Source: Desertivirga xinjiangensis
GTDB lineage: Bacteria > Bacteroidota > Bacteroidia > Sphingobacteriales > Sphingobacteriaceae
Length of the DNA stretch: 64,000 nt
Direction: 5' to 3'
Assembly (NCBI RefSeq): GCF_024436435.1
Contig: NZ_JAFMZP010000004.1
Span: 620,001-684,000, forward strand
Shown: positions 1-9,819 of the stretch, piece by piece
Layout of the letters: the number at the start of each line of letters is the position of its first letter
Position numbering within the stretch: position 1 is the stretch's first letter
Position numbers and translations under genes: made by a program
Notes under the pieces: model-generated
Told to the model about the DNA's origin: nothing
Seen by the model: only the letters and a program-made list of their open reading frames with translations
Database searches by the model: none

Positions 1-1631
1 ACAAGGAACTAGACGAAATTATCAATGCCGACAGGCCGATTAAACAGTTGGAAATCATGTTTGTTGCTCCTGCTTATCATATAAAGTGGACGCATGCTTA
101 CCAGAATCCTAAAGTTATCAGGCAGGTTATTGCAGGAATAGATGAGCATTACCGAAAGTTTGTTCAGGATCCGGATATAGTTTATTCTGACAAAAGTGTT
201 TATAATTATGAGTGGCTGATAACGGGGCCTTTGTCAAGAGGGATCCGGGAGTTGTACACAGAGATCAAACCTCAGTTAGACGAGGAGATATCTAACGGAA
301 AAGGTGCTAAAATCAATAGAAGGACTGCCTGGTCTGATATGTTACAAGCCAGTTTAAAGTACAGTACTACGCATAGGAGGCAATATACCAACCAGTCGAT
401 GATCATCGATTTATTCATGTACGACTGCAACAGGGCCCTGCTTCTGATAGATCCTGCACATGCGCTGCCTGAATTCCAAATATTAAGATATTTATATGAG
501 TCAGTGGGTTTGGTGCCCTGGTTAGGCAAAGAAACAGCAAACGGACCCCAAAAGCCTTTGGGTGATGATTACTGGCAGTTAACGGCCAAAGGCCTGACGA
601 AAGAATTAGGCTTTGTTGGATACTATGGAGAGGTGCTGGACTGGGTGGTTGACATTTACAAATCAACCTGTGCGCCGGGTGTGCCTCATTCAGGTGATGC
701 GAAGATCAGGCAGCAATTGTTAAAAATGATGCGGGCACGTAGCTATTTCAGGTATCCTGCACTAGATGCAGACGGTAATAAAGCCATGAGAGCAGAAGCT
801 GTAGTCGGCTGGAGAGATGGCGGACATTACCCTGGTAACGTCATGTATGGTGACAGAGGTACTGCATGGGACGCTACACCACTAATGACAGCAGCGGCAA
901 CTTTGGATGAACATGCTTTAGGTTACGCACAGCAAATGTTGAAGGATAATCAATTCTTCAATATCATAAAGATTAAATTGAAAGATAAAGGAATCAGAGC
1001 AAGCAAATCTTTATTATATGTCCCGGATGAGTATGAGCTGATAAAAAAGCAGGCGGACAGCAAATACCGTTTGCCTATGACTCCTGGTATGCCGGATTTT
1101 GTATTTGCAGATGAGGAAGACGGCGTGATAGCTATTAAAAATGGAGAAGATATATTATACGCTTCTTTATATTGGAGAGCAAGAAATGCAGTGAACAGAT
1201 TGGCTAAAGTACATTACATCACGCCAACTACGGATGTAATTTCTAATATTTACATCGAACAGGAATTTGAACCTTCAGGGATGGAATATGTGAGAAGAGA
1301 CTGGGTAAACCTTGGCTTCCAGGGGAGTAGGGAATGGTATAAAGGTATTTCCTCTGCTCATGCGGGAGAAGTTCAGCCGATAGCTAAAATCCCGGAAGGC
1401 GTCCCGTTCAGACCGGGTGATGAAAATGCCTATGCAGGGAAAGCAGATTTCTATAAAATGCAGTTTGGAAAATACCTGGTGGGTATGAACAGCAGTAAAG
1501 GGAAAACTTTTAAATTGCAAATTCCTGAGGGTTATAAAAAAGTTAAAAATCTGACAACGGGTAAATACATAAAGGAAAAAGAACTTAGTATCGACCCTAT
1601 TTCAACAACAGTAATATATTTTGAAAAATAA
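1..1631 (+). CDS. Secreted PUL-type protein of unknown family, possible polysaccharide lyase (5' partial)
   Basis: The frame is open from base 3 with no stop, so the gene begins upstream of the window and only the last 543 codons are seen; no internal Met or TTG needs to be taken as the start. The visible part is a long, mainly helical N-terminal stretch with aromatic and Asn-rich motifs ([23 protein letters not shown]), then a beta-rich C-terminal part. A helical toroid followed by a beta-sandwich is the layout of alginate/heparin lyase-like enzymes, but I cannot assign a family. It ends four bases before the GH95 start codon, so the two are almost surely co-transcribed. A role in attacking a fucose- or galactose-decorated acidic glycan is inferred only from this context. 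Confidence 0.6.
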   Translation, partial: KELDEIINADRPIKQLEIMFVAPAYHIKWTHAYQNPKVIRQVIAGIDEHYRKFVQDPDIVYSDKSVYNYEWLITGPLSRGIRELYTEIKPQLDEEISNGKGAKINRRTAWSDMLQASLKYSTTHRRQYTNQSMIIDLFMYDCNRALLLIDPAHALPEFQILRYLYESVGLVPWLGKETANGPQKPLGDDYWQLTAKGLTKELGFVGYYGEVLDWVVDIYKSTCAPGVPHSGDAKIRQQLLKMMRARSYFRYPALDADGNKAMRAEAVVGWRDGGHYPGNVMYGDRGTAWDATPLMTAAATLDEHALGYAQQMLKDNQFFNIIKIKLKDKGIRASKSLLYVPDEYELIKKQADSKYRLPMTPGMPDFVFADEEDGVIAIKNGEDILYASLYWRARNAVNRLAKVHYITPTTDVISNIYIEQEFEPSGMEYVRRDWVNLGFQGSREWYKGISSAHAGEVQPIAKIPEGVPFRPGDENAYAGKADFYKMQFGKYLVGMNSSKGKTFKLQIPEGYKKVKNLTTGKYIKEKELSIDPISTTVIYFEK

Positions 1632-1635
1632 ACAC

Positions 1636-4086
1636 ATGAAACGTGAAATTTATACCTTGTTAATTTTGCTTTTAACAGGGTTTATACAGGCCCGGGCTCA
1701 ACAAGATCTCAAACTATGGTATAAGCAGCCTGCCCGCCAATGGACAGAAGCTTTGCCCCTTGGTAATTCCCGCCTGGGAGTGATGGTTTATGGAGGAACA
1801 GAAAAAGAAGAACTCCAGTTAAACGAGGAAACAGTTTGGGGCGGTGGCCCCCATAGAAATGATAGCCCCAATGCTTTGAAAGCCTTGCCTGAAATCCGGA
1901 ACCTGGTGTTTCAAGGAAATCTGCAGGCTGCACAGAACCTGGTGTCAAAGAATTTCGAGACACCACGAAATGGAATGCCTTACCAGACAGTAGGAAGCCT
2001 GATGCTTAATTTTCCGGGACATGCAGCTGCTGAGAATTACTATCGTGATCTTAATATTGAGAAAGCGCTTGCCACAACCCGCTACCGGGTGGGAGGTGTC
2101 ACTTATGTTCGGGAGGTTTTCTCTTCGTTTACAGACAATGTTATTATCGTTCGTTTAACCGCCGATAAGGCAGGTTCCTTATCTTTTTCAGCTGCTTATA
2201 AATCACCTTTAAAACATGAGATATATAAGCAAGGCCAGAAATTGATATTGAAGGGCAAAGGTGAAGACCACGAAGGTGTTCCGGGAGCAATCCAGTTGGA
2301 AACACAAACGGAAGTGAAAAATGAAGGCGGAAAAGTGAAGGTTGAAAATGATAAGATCATCATCAATGGCGCTAACGCTGTAACGCTTTATATATCCGCA
2401 GCGACAAACTTTGTAAATTATAAAGATGTAAGCGGAGATGAAAGTAAAAAAGCAAGTGCTTATTTAGCTTCTGCAAAGAAGAAACCTTATTCCAAGGCTT
2501 TATCTGATCATACTGCCTATTACAAAAAACAGTTTGACCGGGTGCGATTAGATCTTGGAACTTCTGATGCTGCCAACCAGGAAACGCACCTGAGAGTGAA
2601 AAACTTTAATAACGGAAAAGATATTTCATTAGCTACTTTATTCTTCCAGTACGGCCGTTATTTGCTGATCTCTTCTTCTCAGCCGGGTGGTCAGCCGGCT
2701 AACCTTCAGGGCATTTGGAACGACCAGTTACTGGCTCCATGGGATGGCAAGTATACGGTTAATATCAACCTGGAAATGAACTACTGGCCAGCTGAAGTTA
2801 CCAACCTGAGCGAGACTCACCTGCCCCTGGTTCAAATGGTCAAAGAACTTTCTGAAAGCGGCCGTGAAACGGCTAAGACCATGTATGGAGCTAATGGCTG
2901 GGTTTTACACCATAATACAGATATCTGGCGTAGTACGGGTATTGTAGACCGCGCTTTCTGGGGCATGTGGCCAAATGGAGGTGCCTGGTTGTGCCAGCAT
3001 TTGTGGCAACGCTATTTATATAATGGAAACCGGGCTTACCTGGAGGATATATATCCTGCAATGAAGGGATCAGCGGATTTTTTCCTTGATTTCCTGGTGG
3101 AGCATCCTAAATATAAATGGATGGTAACGGTCCCCTCCAATTCGCCCGAGCATGGTCCAACTGGCGATGAGAAAAAGAACGCGCCATCCACAATCGCAGG
3201 CAGTACTATGGACAATCAGATTGCTTTTGATATTTTATCAAATACGCGGCTTGCCGCTAAGGTTTTAGGAAAGGATGCTGCTTATATAATGAAACTGGAA
3301 AATATGATCAGTAGGCTGGCACCTATGCAAATAGGGCAATACAATCAATTACAGGAGTGGCTGGAGGATGTAGATAATCCTAAGAGCGACCACCGTCATG
3401 TATCGCACCTTTACGGGTTGTTTCCAAGTAACCAGATATCTCCTTATCAACATCCGGAGTTGTTTCAGGCTGCTAAAAACTCGCTGGTTTTCAGAGGGGA
3501 TAAGGCAACAGGATGGTCTTTAGGCTGGAAAATTAATTTGTGGGCCCGGCTGCTTGATGGTAACAAAGCTTTCAAATTAATCAATAACATGCTGATGCTG
3601 GTGGAGCCTGGAAATAATGACGGAAGAACGTATCCTAACTTGTTTGATGCGCATCCTCCTTTTCAAATTGACGGTAACTTCGGTTATACCTCCGGCGTTG
3701 CCGAGATGCTTTTGCAAAGTCATGACGGCGCAGTACATCTTTTACCAGCCTTGCCGGATGCCTGGAGAACGGGAAGTATCAGCGGACTGGTTGCCCGCGG
3801 CGGTTTTGTTGTCGATATGGACTGGGATGGAGTGCAACTCAATAAGGCGAGTATTCTTTCCAGAAATGGAGGAAATCTAAGGATTCGCTCGTATGTTCCA
3901 CTAAAGGGGGAAGGCTTGAAGAAAGCTGAAGGAATAAATCCGAACGAGATTTATAAAACTGCAGCAATTAAAGAGCCTTTAGTTTCAGATAAGATTAACC
4001 CGCAAGTGCCCCTGCTTTATAAGATTTATGAATATGATGTGATGACCGAGGCTGGGAAACGGTATAGCTTTACAAGAGCGAACTAG
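1636..4086 (+). CDS. GH95 alpha-L-fucosidase / alpha-L-galactosidase
   Basis: A secreted inverting exo-glycosidase that removes terminal alpha-linked L-fucose or L-galactose from glycan side chains. From the ATG at 1636 the product has a signal peptide ending near ARAQ; a TTG 15 bases upstream overlaps the previous gene and is less likely. The N-terminal beta-domain ([18 protein letters not shown]) is followed by an (alpha/alpha)6 barrel. Family landmarks are [10 protein letters not shown] (N376, N378), the acid Glu in WLEDVDNP (about E577) and Asp in FQIDGNFG (about D679), matching the Asn/Glu/Asp set known for GH95. Length (816 aa) is normal. Fucose versus galactose preference cannot be decided from these motifs. 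Confidence 0.93.
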   Translation: MKREIYTLLILLLTGFIQARAQQDLKLWYKQPARQWTEALPLGNSRLGVMVYGGTEKEELQLNEETVWGGGPHRNDSPNALKALPEIRNLVFQGNLQAAQNLVSKNFETPRNGMPYQTVGSLMLNFPGHAAAENYYRDLNIEKALATTRYRVGGVTYVREVFSSFTDNVIIVRLTADKAGSLSFSAAYKSPLKHEIYKQGQKLILKGKGEDHEGVPGAIQLETQTEVKNEGGKVKVENDKIIINGANAVTLYISAATNFVNYKDVSGDESKKASAYLASAKKKPYSKALSDHTAYYKKQFDRVRLDLGTSDAANQETHLRVKNFNNGKDISLATLFFQYGRYLLISSSQPGGQPANLQGIWNDQLLAPWDGKYTVNINLEMNYWPAEVTNLSETHLPLVQMVKELSESGRETAKTMYGANGWVLHHNTDIWRSTGIVDRAFWGMWPNGGAWLCQHLWQRYLYNGNRAYLEDIYPAMKGSADFFLDFLVEHPKYKWMVTVPSNSPEHGPTGDEKKNAPSTIAGSTMDNQIAFDILSNTRLAAKVLGKDAAYIMKLENMISRLAPMQIGQYNQLQEWLEDVDNPKSDHRHVSHLYGLFPSNQISPYQHPELFQAAKNSLVFRGDKATGWSLGWKINLWARLLDGNKAFKLINNMLMLVEPGNNDGRTYPNLFDAHPPFQIDGNFGYTSGVAEMLLQSHDGAVHLLPALPDAWRTGSISGLVARGGFVVDMDWDGVQLNKASILSRNGGNLRIRSYVPLKGEGLKKAEGINPNEIYKTAAIKEPLVSDKINPQVPLLYKIYEYDVMTEAGKRYSFTRAN

Positions 4087-4109
4087 CAGTCGTAGTCTTC
4101 GTTATATTG

Positions 4110-4155
4110 AAACCCTCATCAATTATATTACCAATTGAATGAGGGTTTGTTGTTA
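4110..4155 (+). terminator. Rho-independent terminator after GH95
   Basis: A perfect 10-bp inverted repeat AAACCCTCAT / ATGAGGGTTT (4110-4119 and 4139-4148) has a further inner CAATT/AATTG pairing and a T-rich tail. It lies 24 bases after the GH95 stop and would end that operon. The minus-strand XRE gene converges on it, so it may work in both directions. Confidence 0.75.
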
Positions 4156-4198
4156 AAGGAAATAGGAAAAGAAATATTAATGAAAGATCCAAGATTAC

Positions 4199-4423
4199 TC
4201 ACTTTTTATGCTGCTGGCGAATGTCTTTAAGAGCGCTCTCCAATAAAATTGAAGGGCTTATTTCCAATATATCAGATATTTCAATAAGTCGTTTTACGGT
4301 AAGTTCTATTCGTCCAAGCTCAATACGAGAATAGGAATTTTGAGATAAGTCTAAACAGAATGCCATATAACTTTGAGAATATCCCCTTAAAAGGCGGTAA
4401 TTTCTTATTGTTTTGCACATCAT
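4199..4423 (-). CDS. Small XRE-family helix-turn-helix regulator
   Basis: A 74-residue protein that is almost entirely one Cro/C1-type HTH domain: TIRNYRLLRGYSQSYMA forms the first helices, QNSYSRIELGRIELTVKRL the recognition region with the usual 'S-x-IE-x-G' pattern, and DILEISPSILL the last helix. It has no sensor or dimerisation domain. It is the only gene in the first 46 kb read on the minus strand and sits alone between the GH95 operon and the secreted protein at 4655. Small stand-alone XRE proteins of this kind often act as repressors of neighbouring genes, but its target cannot be inferred here. Confidence 0.8.
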   Translation of the reverse strand: MMCKTIRNYRLLRGYSQSYMAFCLDLSQNSYSRIELGRIELTVKRLIEISDILEISPSILLESALKDIRQQHKK

Positions 4424-4654
4424 GGTAAACTGGTTTAGTTAACCAATTTACGTGCTTTTTTGTTTTCCTGCAATAGTTTAAGTTTTTTATTTACAACGTG
4501 GATGGATAAAATACAACCGCTTGTTGTTGAGGATGCTTTAAATAAACATAATCTTGTGCTTTTGATAGGTATTCGCTGAAACATATTGTAGATGCGGTAA
4601 ACCTGGATCTCATTACATTGATAGCCCAATAAACTAACATATTAACCTTTAATT

Positions 4655-5176
4655 ATGAACATGAAAAACCGAATCAATTTTGGAAACAAATTCCTTTCTT
4701 TCACCTTAAAAGTGCTGCCACTTGTTTGTTTGATGATAATGTTGCAAAGTGCTTCGTCTTTCGCTGCACTATATGCGCGAATCAAGTATGTTAACAATGG
4801 AACCCTCGATTATGCAACATGGTCATATCATGACAGAGGGCAATGGAGTGATATATATGTTGAAATATTTGAAGATATTGAATGTACCATACCAGCTTAT
4901 TCCGAAGAGAATCAGACTGTGATAATTCGGCCCAAAAGCTCAAATTATCAAAATATTTACAATTGGAATTCAGGATATAGTAGTGACTTTTCGATAGAAA
5001 TACCGGCCAATTCTCAGAGCGTACAAATAGAATATGCGATGAACACCTGGTTTGATCACCAGGATTTTTATCAAAGTAATCAATCGTACTCTGGTTATCA
5101 ATGGTATGAGATACTTTCTTTTACAGGAGATGGTATTGCTGGTTCTGAAAATCAGCCAACTTACTGGGTCTATTAA
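4655..5176 (+). CDS. Small secreted protein, family not recognised
   Basis: A 173-residue protein with a clear Sec signal peptide (positive MKNRINFGNKF start, hydrophobic VLPLVCLMIMLQ core, cleavage near SSFAA). The mature part is rich in Tyr, Trp, Ser and Asn with alternating polar/hydrophobic residues, as in a beta-sandwich, and ends in PTYWVY. It has no catalytic motif I know. Aromatic-rich small beta proteins can bind carbohydrate, but that is speculation. It stands alone with spacers of about 230-240 bases on both sides, so it is likely its own transcript. The translation start ATG-AAC-ATG could be either Met. Confidence 0.7.
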   Translation: MNMKNRINFGNKFLSFTLKVLPLVCLMIMLQSASSFAALYARIKYVNNGTLDYATWSYHDRGQWSDIYVEIFEDIECTIPAYSEENQTVIIRPKSSNYQNIYNWNSGYSSDFSIEIPANSQSVQIEYAMNTWFDHQDFYQSNQSYSGYQWYEILSFTGDGIAGSENQPTYWVY

Positions 5177-5182
5177 ACACAA

Positions 5183-5216
5183 GCGGAGTCAGGCCAGGGC
5201 TATGGCATAACTCCGC
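5183..5216 (+). terminator. Possible hairpin terminator after the small secreted protein
   Basis: The 7-bp arms GCGGAGT and ACTCCGC (5183-5189, 5210-5216) enclose a second pair GCCA/TGGC, giving a stable stem seven bases after the stop codon. There is no T-run after it, so it may be an mRNA-end stabiliser rather than a true intrinsic terminator. Confidence 0.4.
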
Positions 5217-5416
5217 TCCGTTAAAATCAATGCTGGCGATTTTTACTGGTTACATTCCGTAATGGTAAGATCCTAATGGTCCGGCTTTTCGGTATCAATA
5301 TAATCTCTTCATTTGAAATTTATCGGATTCTCCTTTACTGCGGCTTGGAAAAAAGCTGAGCTGAACATTATTACGCGTAACTCAGACTAATCTAATTATA
5401 AACTAAAAATCAAAAC

Positions 5417-6295
5417 ATGAAAACAATCAATTTGCTAAAGCTTAAGCATTACGCAATGGCATGTGCCGTTTTTGTACTATGTTCTTGTAAAGAAAGTAAT
5501 GAGAAAAGCGAAAGTGTCCTGGTGCTTGGACAAGTTAAAGATGTTGGAATAACGTCCGCCGTCGAAACGAATACATCTACTCATAAGGAAACAGGTTTTG
5601 AGGATGGTAATCTCTCGCCCTTTACTGTATGTACTACTCAGAATCCCAACTACGGACAGGCATTCACAAAAGATGGGGTAAAGTGTATGAAGTTTTACTG
5701 GACGCAAACGGGCTTTGACGGTACCCGAATGGACAAAGGAGCAGAAGCGTGCAGTGACCTTAATTTTTATAAAGAAGGCTGGTATGGGTTTCATTTTTAT
5801 CTTTCTTCGCCCGGTTTTCCAACTAATAAGGAAACTGCCATCGCCCAGATCTTTGCCGAAAATGGATGCAGCTCGTGGGCTGCAATGCTGATTGTAAGGA
5901 ATAATGCCCTATATCTTCAAAGAAGAAGTGCCTGCGTTAATCCAACGGAAGTGTTAATAGCCAGTGATATTCAGCGTAATGCCTGGAAACCTGTGATCAT
6001 TCATTTCAAAGCTTCTAAAACCGGTACAGGTTTATTACAGGTCTGGTATGCAGGTGCCGGCAAGTCTTCACCAACTTATAGCGCAACTAACATCAATTTC
6101 GCCTGGGGAGTTTGGAACGGAGACTCTCTCGATTCATCAGTAGCCGATAATATGATCAAATTGAAATTTGGAATGTATTGTTACGACAACGCCAACTACA
6201 CTACAAATGAAACACGTGTAGTGTATTTCGATAACGTAGGTCAGCTGGTTGGTAATCCAACGAATGCCTGGGAGACTGTGAATCCTAATCAATAG
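5417..6295 (+). CDS. Lipoprotein with heparin-lyase-I / glucuronan-lyase-like fold (putative PL)
   Basis: The 292-residue protein starts with a lipoprotein signal (lipobox VLCSC at about residues 20-24), so it should be membrane anchored, probably at the cell surface. After a short linker the mature part reads as a beta-jelly-roll: FEDGNLSPF opening, GWYGFHFYLSSPGFP, IAQIFAENG, a strand run with W and R, and a closing KLKFGMYCYDN...VYFDNV segment. That order and the final 'x-FDNV' strand are typical of the family holding PL13 heparin lyase I and PL20 glucuronan lyase. The substrate would be a uronic-acid polymer; that and the exact family are inferred. It is a single-gene unit ahead of the Region B susC. 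Confidence 0.65.
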   Translation: MKTINLLKLKHYAMACAVFVLCSCKESNEKSESVLVLGQVKDVGITSAVETNTSTHKETGFEDGNLSPFTVCTTQNPNYGQAFTKDGVKCMKFYWTQTGFDGTRMDKGAEACSDLNFYKEGWYGFHFYLSSPGFPTNKETAIAQIFAENGCSSWAAMLIVRNNALYLQRRSACVNPTEVLIASDIQRNAWKPVIIHFKASKTGTGLLQVWYAGAGKSSPTYSATNINFAWGVWNGDSLDSSVADNMIKLKFGMYCYDNANYTTNETRVVYFDNVGQLVGNPTNAWETVNPNQ

Positions 6296-6420
6296 TATTA
6301 AAAACTTTAGATGAAATAGTACTTTCAAAGAAAGATTCAGATTTGTTGGTAAGTGCATTCTAATCTGTTTAGCTTCTGAGGCAGTTTGTTGTCGGCTACT
6401 AAAAGCCTCCATATTAATAG

Positions 6421-6462
6421 CCCCTGACTTAACTGTATAAGCAATTAAGTCAGGGGTTCTTT
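6421..6462 (+). terminator. Rho-independent terminator before Region B
   Basis: A perfect 12-bp stem CCCCTGACTTAA / TTAAGTCAGGGG (6421-6432, 6445-6456) with a 12-base loop is followed by TTCTTTATTT. It isolates the Region B susC promoter from upstream transcription. Confidence 0.85.
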
Positions 6463-6571
6463 ATTTCAATCGATTATTTAACAGTTTTGTAAGAAATTCT
6501 TGAAGTAAGAATTCATCTTTTCAAAGAATATTGAGGTACGTTAAGTATTCGGAAAAAAATAAAAAATTCTT

Positions 6572-6585
6572 CTAAACCGATTTAG
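6572..6585. promoter_or_regulatory. LacI-type operator upstream of susC
   Basis: The sequence CTAAACCGATTTAG is a near-perfect palindrome centred on CG, as expected for a LacI-family site. The identical 14-mer occurs upstream of the GH88 gene (11919-11932). It ends six bases before the -7 box, a position where a bound repressor would block RNA polymerase. The LacI gene at 33106 is the obvious candidate ligand. Confidence 0.7.
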
Positions 6586-6591
6586 TTTTTG

Positions 6592-6599
6592 TAGTTTTG
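6592..6599 (+). promoter_or_regulatory. Bacteroidota -7 promoter box for susC/susD
   Basis: TAGTTTTG fits the TAnnTTTG -7 consensus of Bacteroidota sigma-ABfr promoters. It is about 50 bases before the susC ATG. No good -33 TTTG is seen at the usual spacing; the operator lies just upstream of the box. Confidence 0.6.
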
Positions 6600-6648
6600 A
6601 CTTACAATAAGCCTAAGTCGTTTACCAAACTAATTAAAGCCCATTAAA

Positions 6649-9600
6649 ATGAAAAACTTTGTATTTCTAAAAAGGAAGTCCTGTCTCCTGGTTTTTCTGT
6701 TTAGCTGTTCGTGTCTGATCACTTATGCACAGCAGACAGTCACCGGAAAAGTAGTTGATGCTGCTACAAATGAAAGCATTATTGGGGCATCTGTAAAAGT
6801 AAAAAACGGTTCATCCGGTGCTTCCACTGACGTAAATGGGGTGTTTACGCTAAGCGCCCAATCGGGCGCTCAACTGGAAGTCAGTTATATTGGCTATGCC
6901 AGTGTCACTGTTACAGCAGATGTAACCAAGCCAATGGTCGTAAGACTTGATGTAAACAACAAGCAACTTCAGGAAGTTGTGGTAGTGGGTTACGGTACTC
7001 AGAAAAAAGAGACCCTTACAGGCGCCGTTACACAGGTGGGCGAGGAGGTTTTTGAAAATAAAACATTCGCGAATCCTGCACTTTCCCTTCAGGGAGAGGT
7101 GCCAGGGCTTGTTATTACAAGAAGTAGTTCACGAGCTGGAAACGAAGGTTTAAATATTCGTTTACGTGGTGAATCTTCCGTAACAGGTGTGGATCCTTTG
7201 ATCATTATTGATGGTGTTCCCGTAATTGGCACCTGGGAATTAAACCAGATTAATCCGGACGACATTGCGACAGTGAGCGTTTTGAAAGACGCTTCTGCAG
7301 CCATATATGGCGCAAGAGCTGCCGGCGGTGTAATCCTGGTGACTACCAAGAGAGGGAAGGGGGGTAAGTTACAGGTAAACTATAACAATAACCTTAGCCT
7401 GAATACAATTGGTATAACAGTTCCCTATGCGACGATGTCGGAATGGGCCCAGCTATACTTAGAAACATCTACACAAGATAAGGTTGATGTAAATGGAAAT
7501 GTGGTAGAATGGTTTCCTCAATGGGGAAAAGATAATATCACAAGAATGGCTAATGGCGAATCATTTGAATTCACCAATCCTTCCAATGGCAATATAAGTA
7601 AATACGAAAATAACAATTGGTTTGACCAGCTATACGGACCTTCATATTCTCAGAAGCATAATATAAGCTTACGAGGTTCTTCTGAAGATGCAGCTTATAA
7701 CGTTTCATTTGGATTTGCGGATAATAAATCTTTGCTGAAAACTGCCTACGACGGAGAAAAGAAATATAATGCCCGTTTAAATTATGATTATAATATAACC
7801 AGTAAGATAAAGTTGCAAACTGGTTTGTCCTACGATGACAGAACGGTAAGCAATCCGAAGAATGGCATAGGTGCAGGCTTTTTTGATGCACCGGTATTTC
7901 CTACTTATAACGCCAACGGTGATTTTTACGATGATTACGGCTACAGAAACCCTGTTGCTTCCACGCAAAGAGGGGGAAGAGTAAATAATAAGGAGGAGAT
8001 TTTCAGGGTCAATACCCGCTTATCTGCAGAGCTTTTTAAAGATTTTTCCCTGAGTGGAACGGCTGCTATAACAAGACGTAACGGATGGAAAAGTTCCTAC
8101 AATCAAACATATAATCTCTACAACTGGAAAGGAGATAGGTTGACTTCTACCCAGTATCCGAATCCGGAAGTGATAGAGAATATTTATAATACCTTTTATC
8201 AGAATTACGGACTTTTCGTAGATTATAAAAAGACAGTTGCTAAATTTCACAATTTCTCTGTTACCGGTGGTGTTACAGGCGAGTTAAACGAGAATAAAGA
8301 GGTTGAAGCCAAAAGGACTAAGCTGGAGTTTGAAGGCTTATATGATTTAAATACTGCCAATCCGGTTACTCAAACTAATAAAGGCGGATCTAATCATTGG
8401 GGTTTGCTATCCTATATCAGTCGTCTTAATTACGATTATAAAGGAAAATATCTTCTTGAGTTAATAGGACGCCGGGATGGATCTTCTAAGTTTGCCGCAG
8501 ATCAGAGATGGTCAAACTTTGCCGGGATAACTGCTGGATGGAGAATATCAGAAGAAAGTTTTCTGAAAAACTTAGGGATCTTCAACGACTTGAAGATAAG
8601 AGGAGGTTACGGTGAAACAGGCGGACAAGCTAATATTGGTAACTATGATTATATATCGAATGTTACCACAACAGGAACAGCAATTTTTGGGACTACTCCG
8701 GCTTACCAGGGAACGGCTTACCTTGCAGGAACCACCAGCAGGACCAGAACCTGGGAGCGTATTGCCAATTCGAACATCGGTTTAGACTTTGCTGTTCTAA
8801 GGAACAGACTTTCCGGAAGCTTTGACCTGTTTCAAAAGAAAAATATCGGAATGTTAATTGACGTTACCTACCCACAGGTTTACGGTGCCACCGCTCCAAA
8901 GTCGAATAGTGGCGAGTTGACTGTAAAAGGTTGGGAGCTGTTGTTAAACTGGAGAGATAGGATCAATACGGTAACGTATAACATAGGTTTTAACATTGGT
9001 GACAATAAAAGTGATCTGACTTCTATGGTAGGGAGAGATAGCTGGACAGCCGGGAAGGTTGCTTTGCGAGAAGGTTATCCTCTGAATTCATTGTTTGTAT
9101 ATAAAACAGATGGCTTATTTAAAGATCAGGCCGATGTGGATGCTTACTATGCGCAATACACCTCTGTTAAAGCTGGTAACCTTGGCAGAATGGTTGGCGA
9201 TACGAAGGTTCTACGCCCGGGTGACGCCAAAGTAGTAGATCTTGATGGCAACGGATATATTGATCCGGTAGGAGATGGCAGCCTGGGGCAAGGAGATGTT
9301 TATTATTATGGAGATGCTAATCCTCACTATACATTTGGCTTGAATCTGGGTGCACAATGGAAAAATTTTGATCTTTCAACTTTCTTCCAGGGAGTTGGGC
9401 AGCAATATGTTTTGAGGGGAGGCAATGCAAGAGCCCCCTTTTTCAGAAACTATCTTAATGTTAATGCTTCGTATATAGGAACGACCTGGACGCCTGAAAA
9501 TATGAATGCGGAGAATCCCAGATTGTCTTTCGACACTGACAGGAATAACTGGAACTGGCAATTTAATGATATAAATGTTCAGAATCTAAGTTATGTGCGC

Positions 9601-9807
9601 TTAAAAACCCTGGTGCTGGGATATACATTACCTCAAAACATTAGCAGGAAATTAAAGTCAAACAGGATAAGGTTCTATTTCTCCGGAACCGATCTGTTTG
9701 AGTTCAGTACGATCAATGACGGCTTCGATCCCGAACAAGGTGAAAGTGCAGACAGTACTTATCCATTTCAAAGGACCTACTCTGTAGGTTTAGATTTTAC
9801 ATTTTAA
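6649..9807 (+). CDS. SusC/RagA-family TonB-dependent outer-membrane transporter (Region B)
   Basis: A 1052-residue outer-membrane importer that takes up oligosaccharides with its SusD lid, powered by TonB. A signal peptide ends near ITYAQQ. Residues about 29-105 form the carboxypeptidase-D-like domain (VTGKVVDAATNESIIGASV) seen in SusC proteins, followed by the LQEVVVVGYGTQKK TonB-box region, a plug (VDPLIIIDGVP, LKDASAAIYGARAAGG) and a beta-barrel ending in aromatic VGLDFTF. Length and order are typical. It starts the Region B operon behind a LacI-type operator, and susD follows after 12 bases. The substrate is inferred from the enzymes downstream to be an acidic, rhamnose- and arabinose-containing glycan. 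Confidence 0.96.
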   Translation: MKNFVFLKRKSCLLVFLFSCSCLITYAQQTVTGKVVDAATNESIIGASVKVKNGSSGASTDVNGVFTLSAQSGAQLEVSYIGYASVTVTADVTKPMVVRLDVNNKQLQEVVVVGYGTQKKETLTGAVTQVGEEVFENKTFANPALSLQGEVPGLVITRSSSRAGNEGLNIRLRGESSVTGVDPLIIIDGVPVIGTWELNQINPDDIATVSVLKDASAAIYGARAAGGVILVTTKRGKGGKLQVNYNNNLSLNTIGITVPYATMSEWAQLYLETSTQDKVDVNGNVVEWFPQWGKDNITRMANGESFEFTNPSNGNISKYENNNWFDQLYGPSYSQKHNISLRGSSEDAAYNVSFGFADNKSLLKTAYDGEKKYNARLNYDYNITSKIKLQTGLSYDDRTVSNPKNGIGAGFFDAPVFPTYNANGDFYDDYGYRNPVASTQRGGRVNNKEEIFRVNTRLSAELFKDFSLSGTAAITRRNGWKSSYNQTYNLYNWKGDRLTSTQYPNPEVIENIYNTFYQNYGLFVDYKKTVAKFHNFSVTGGVTGELNENKEVEAKRTKLEFEGLYDLNTANPVTQTNKGGSNHWGLLSYISRLNYDYKGKYLLELIGRRDGSSKFAADQRWSNFAGITAGWRISEESFLKNLGIFNDLKIRGGYGETGGQANIGNYDYISNVTTTGTAIFGTTPAYQGTAYLAGTTSRTRTWERIANSNIGLDFAVLRNRLSGSFDLFQKKNIGMLIDVTYPQVYGATAPKSNSGELTVKGWELLLNWRDRINTVTYNIGFNIGDNKSDLTSMVGRDSWTAGKVALREGYPLNSLFVYKTDGLFKDQADVDAYYAQYTSVKAGNLGRMVGDTKVLRPGDAKVVDLDGNGYIDPVGDGSLGQGDVYYYGDANPHYTFGLNLGAQWKNFDLSTFFQGVGQQYVLRGGNARAPFFRNYLNVNASYIGTTWTPENMNAENPRLSFDTDRNNWNWQFNDINVQNLSYVRLKTLVLGYTLPQNISRKLKSNRIRFYFSGTDLFEFSTINDGFDPEQGESADSTYPFQRTYSVGLDFTF

Positions 9808-9819
9808 GCAGTATTTAAA

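Larger units (their letters stand above)
6296..6648. other. Intergenic region with terminator, operator and promoter
   Basis: This 353-base gap separates the lyase-like lipoprotein from the Region B PUL. It holds a strong terminator (6421-6462), then an AT-rich stretch with a LacI-type palindrome and a -7 box, both listed separately, and a leader of about 45 bases before susC. No ORF in it looks real. Confidence 0.7.

Noticed and set aside
4435-4629. 64-codon minus-strand ORF upstream of the XRE gene
   Set aside because: No domain, no signal peptide and unlikely composition; it occupies the promoter region shared by XRE and the secreted protein.
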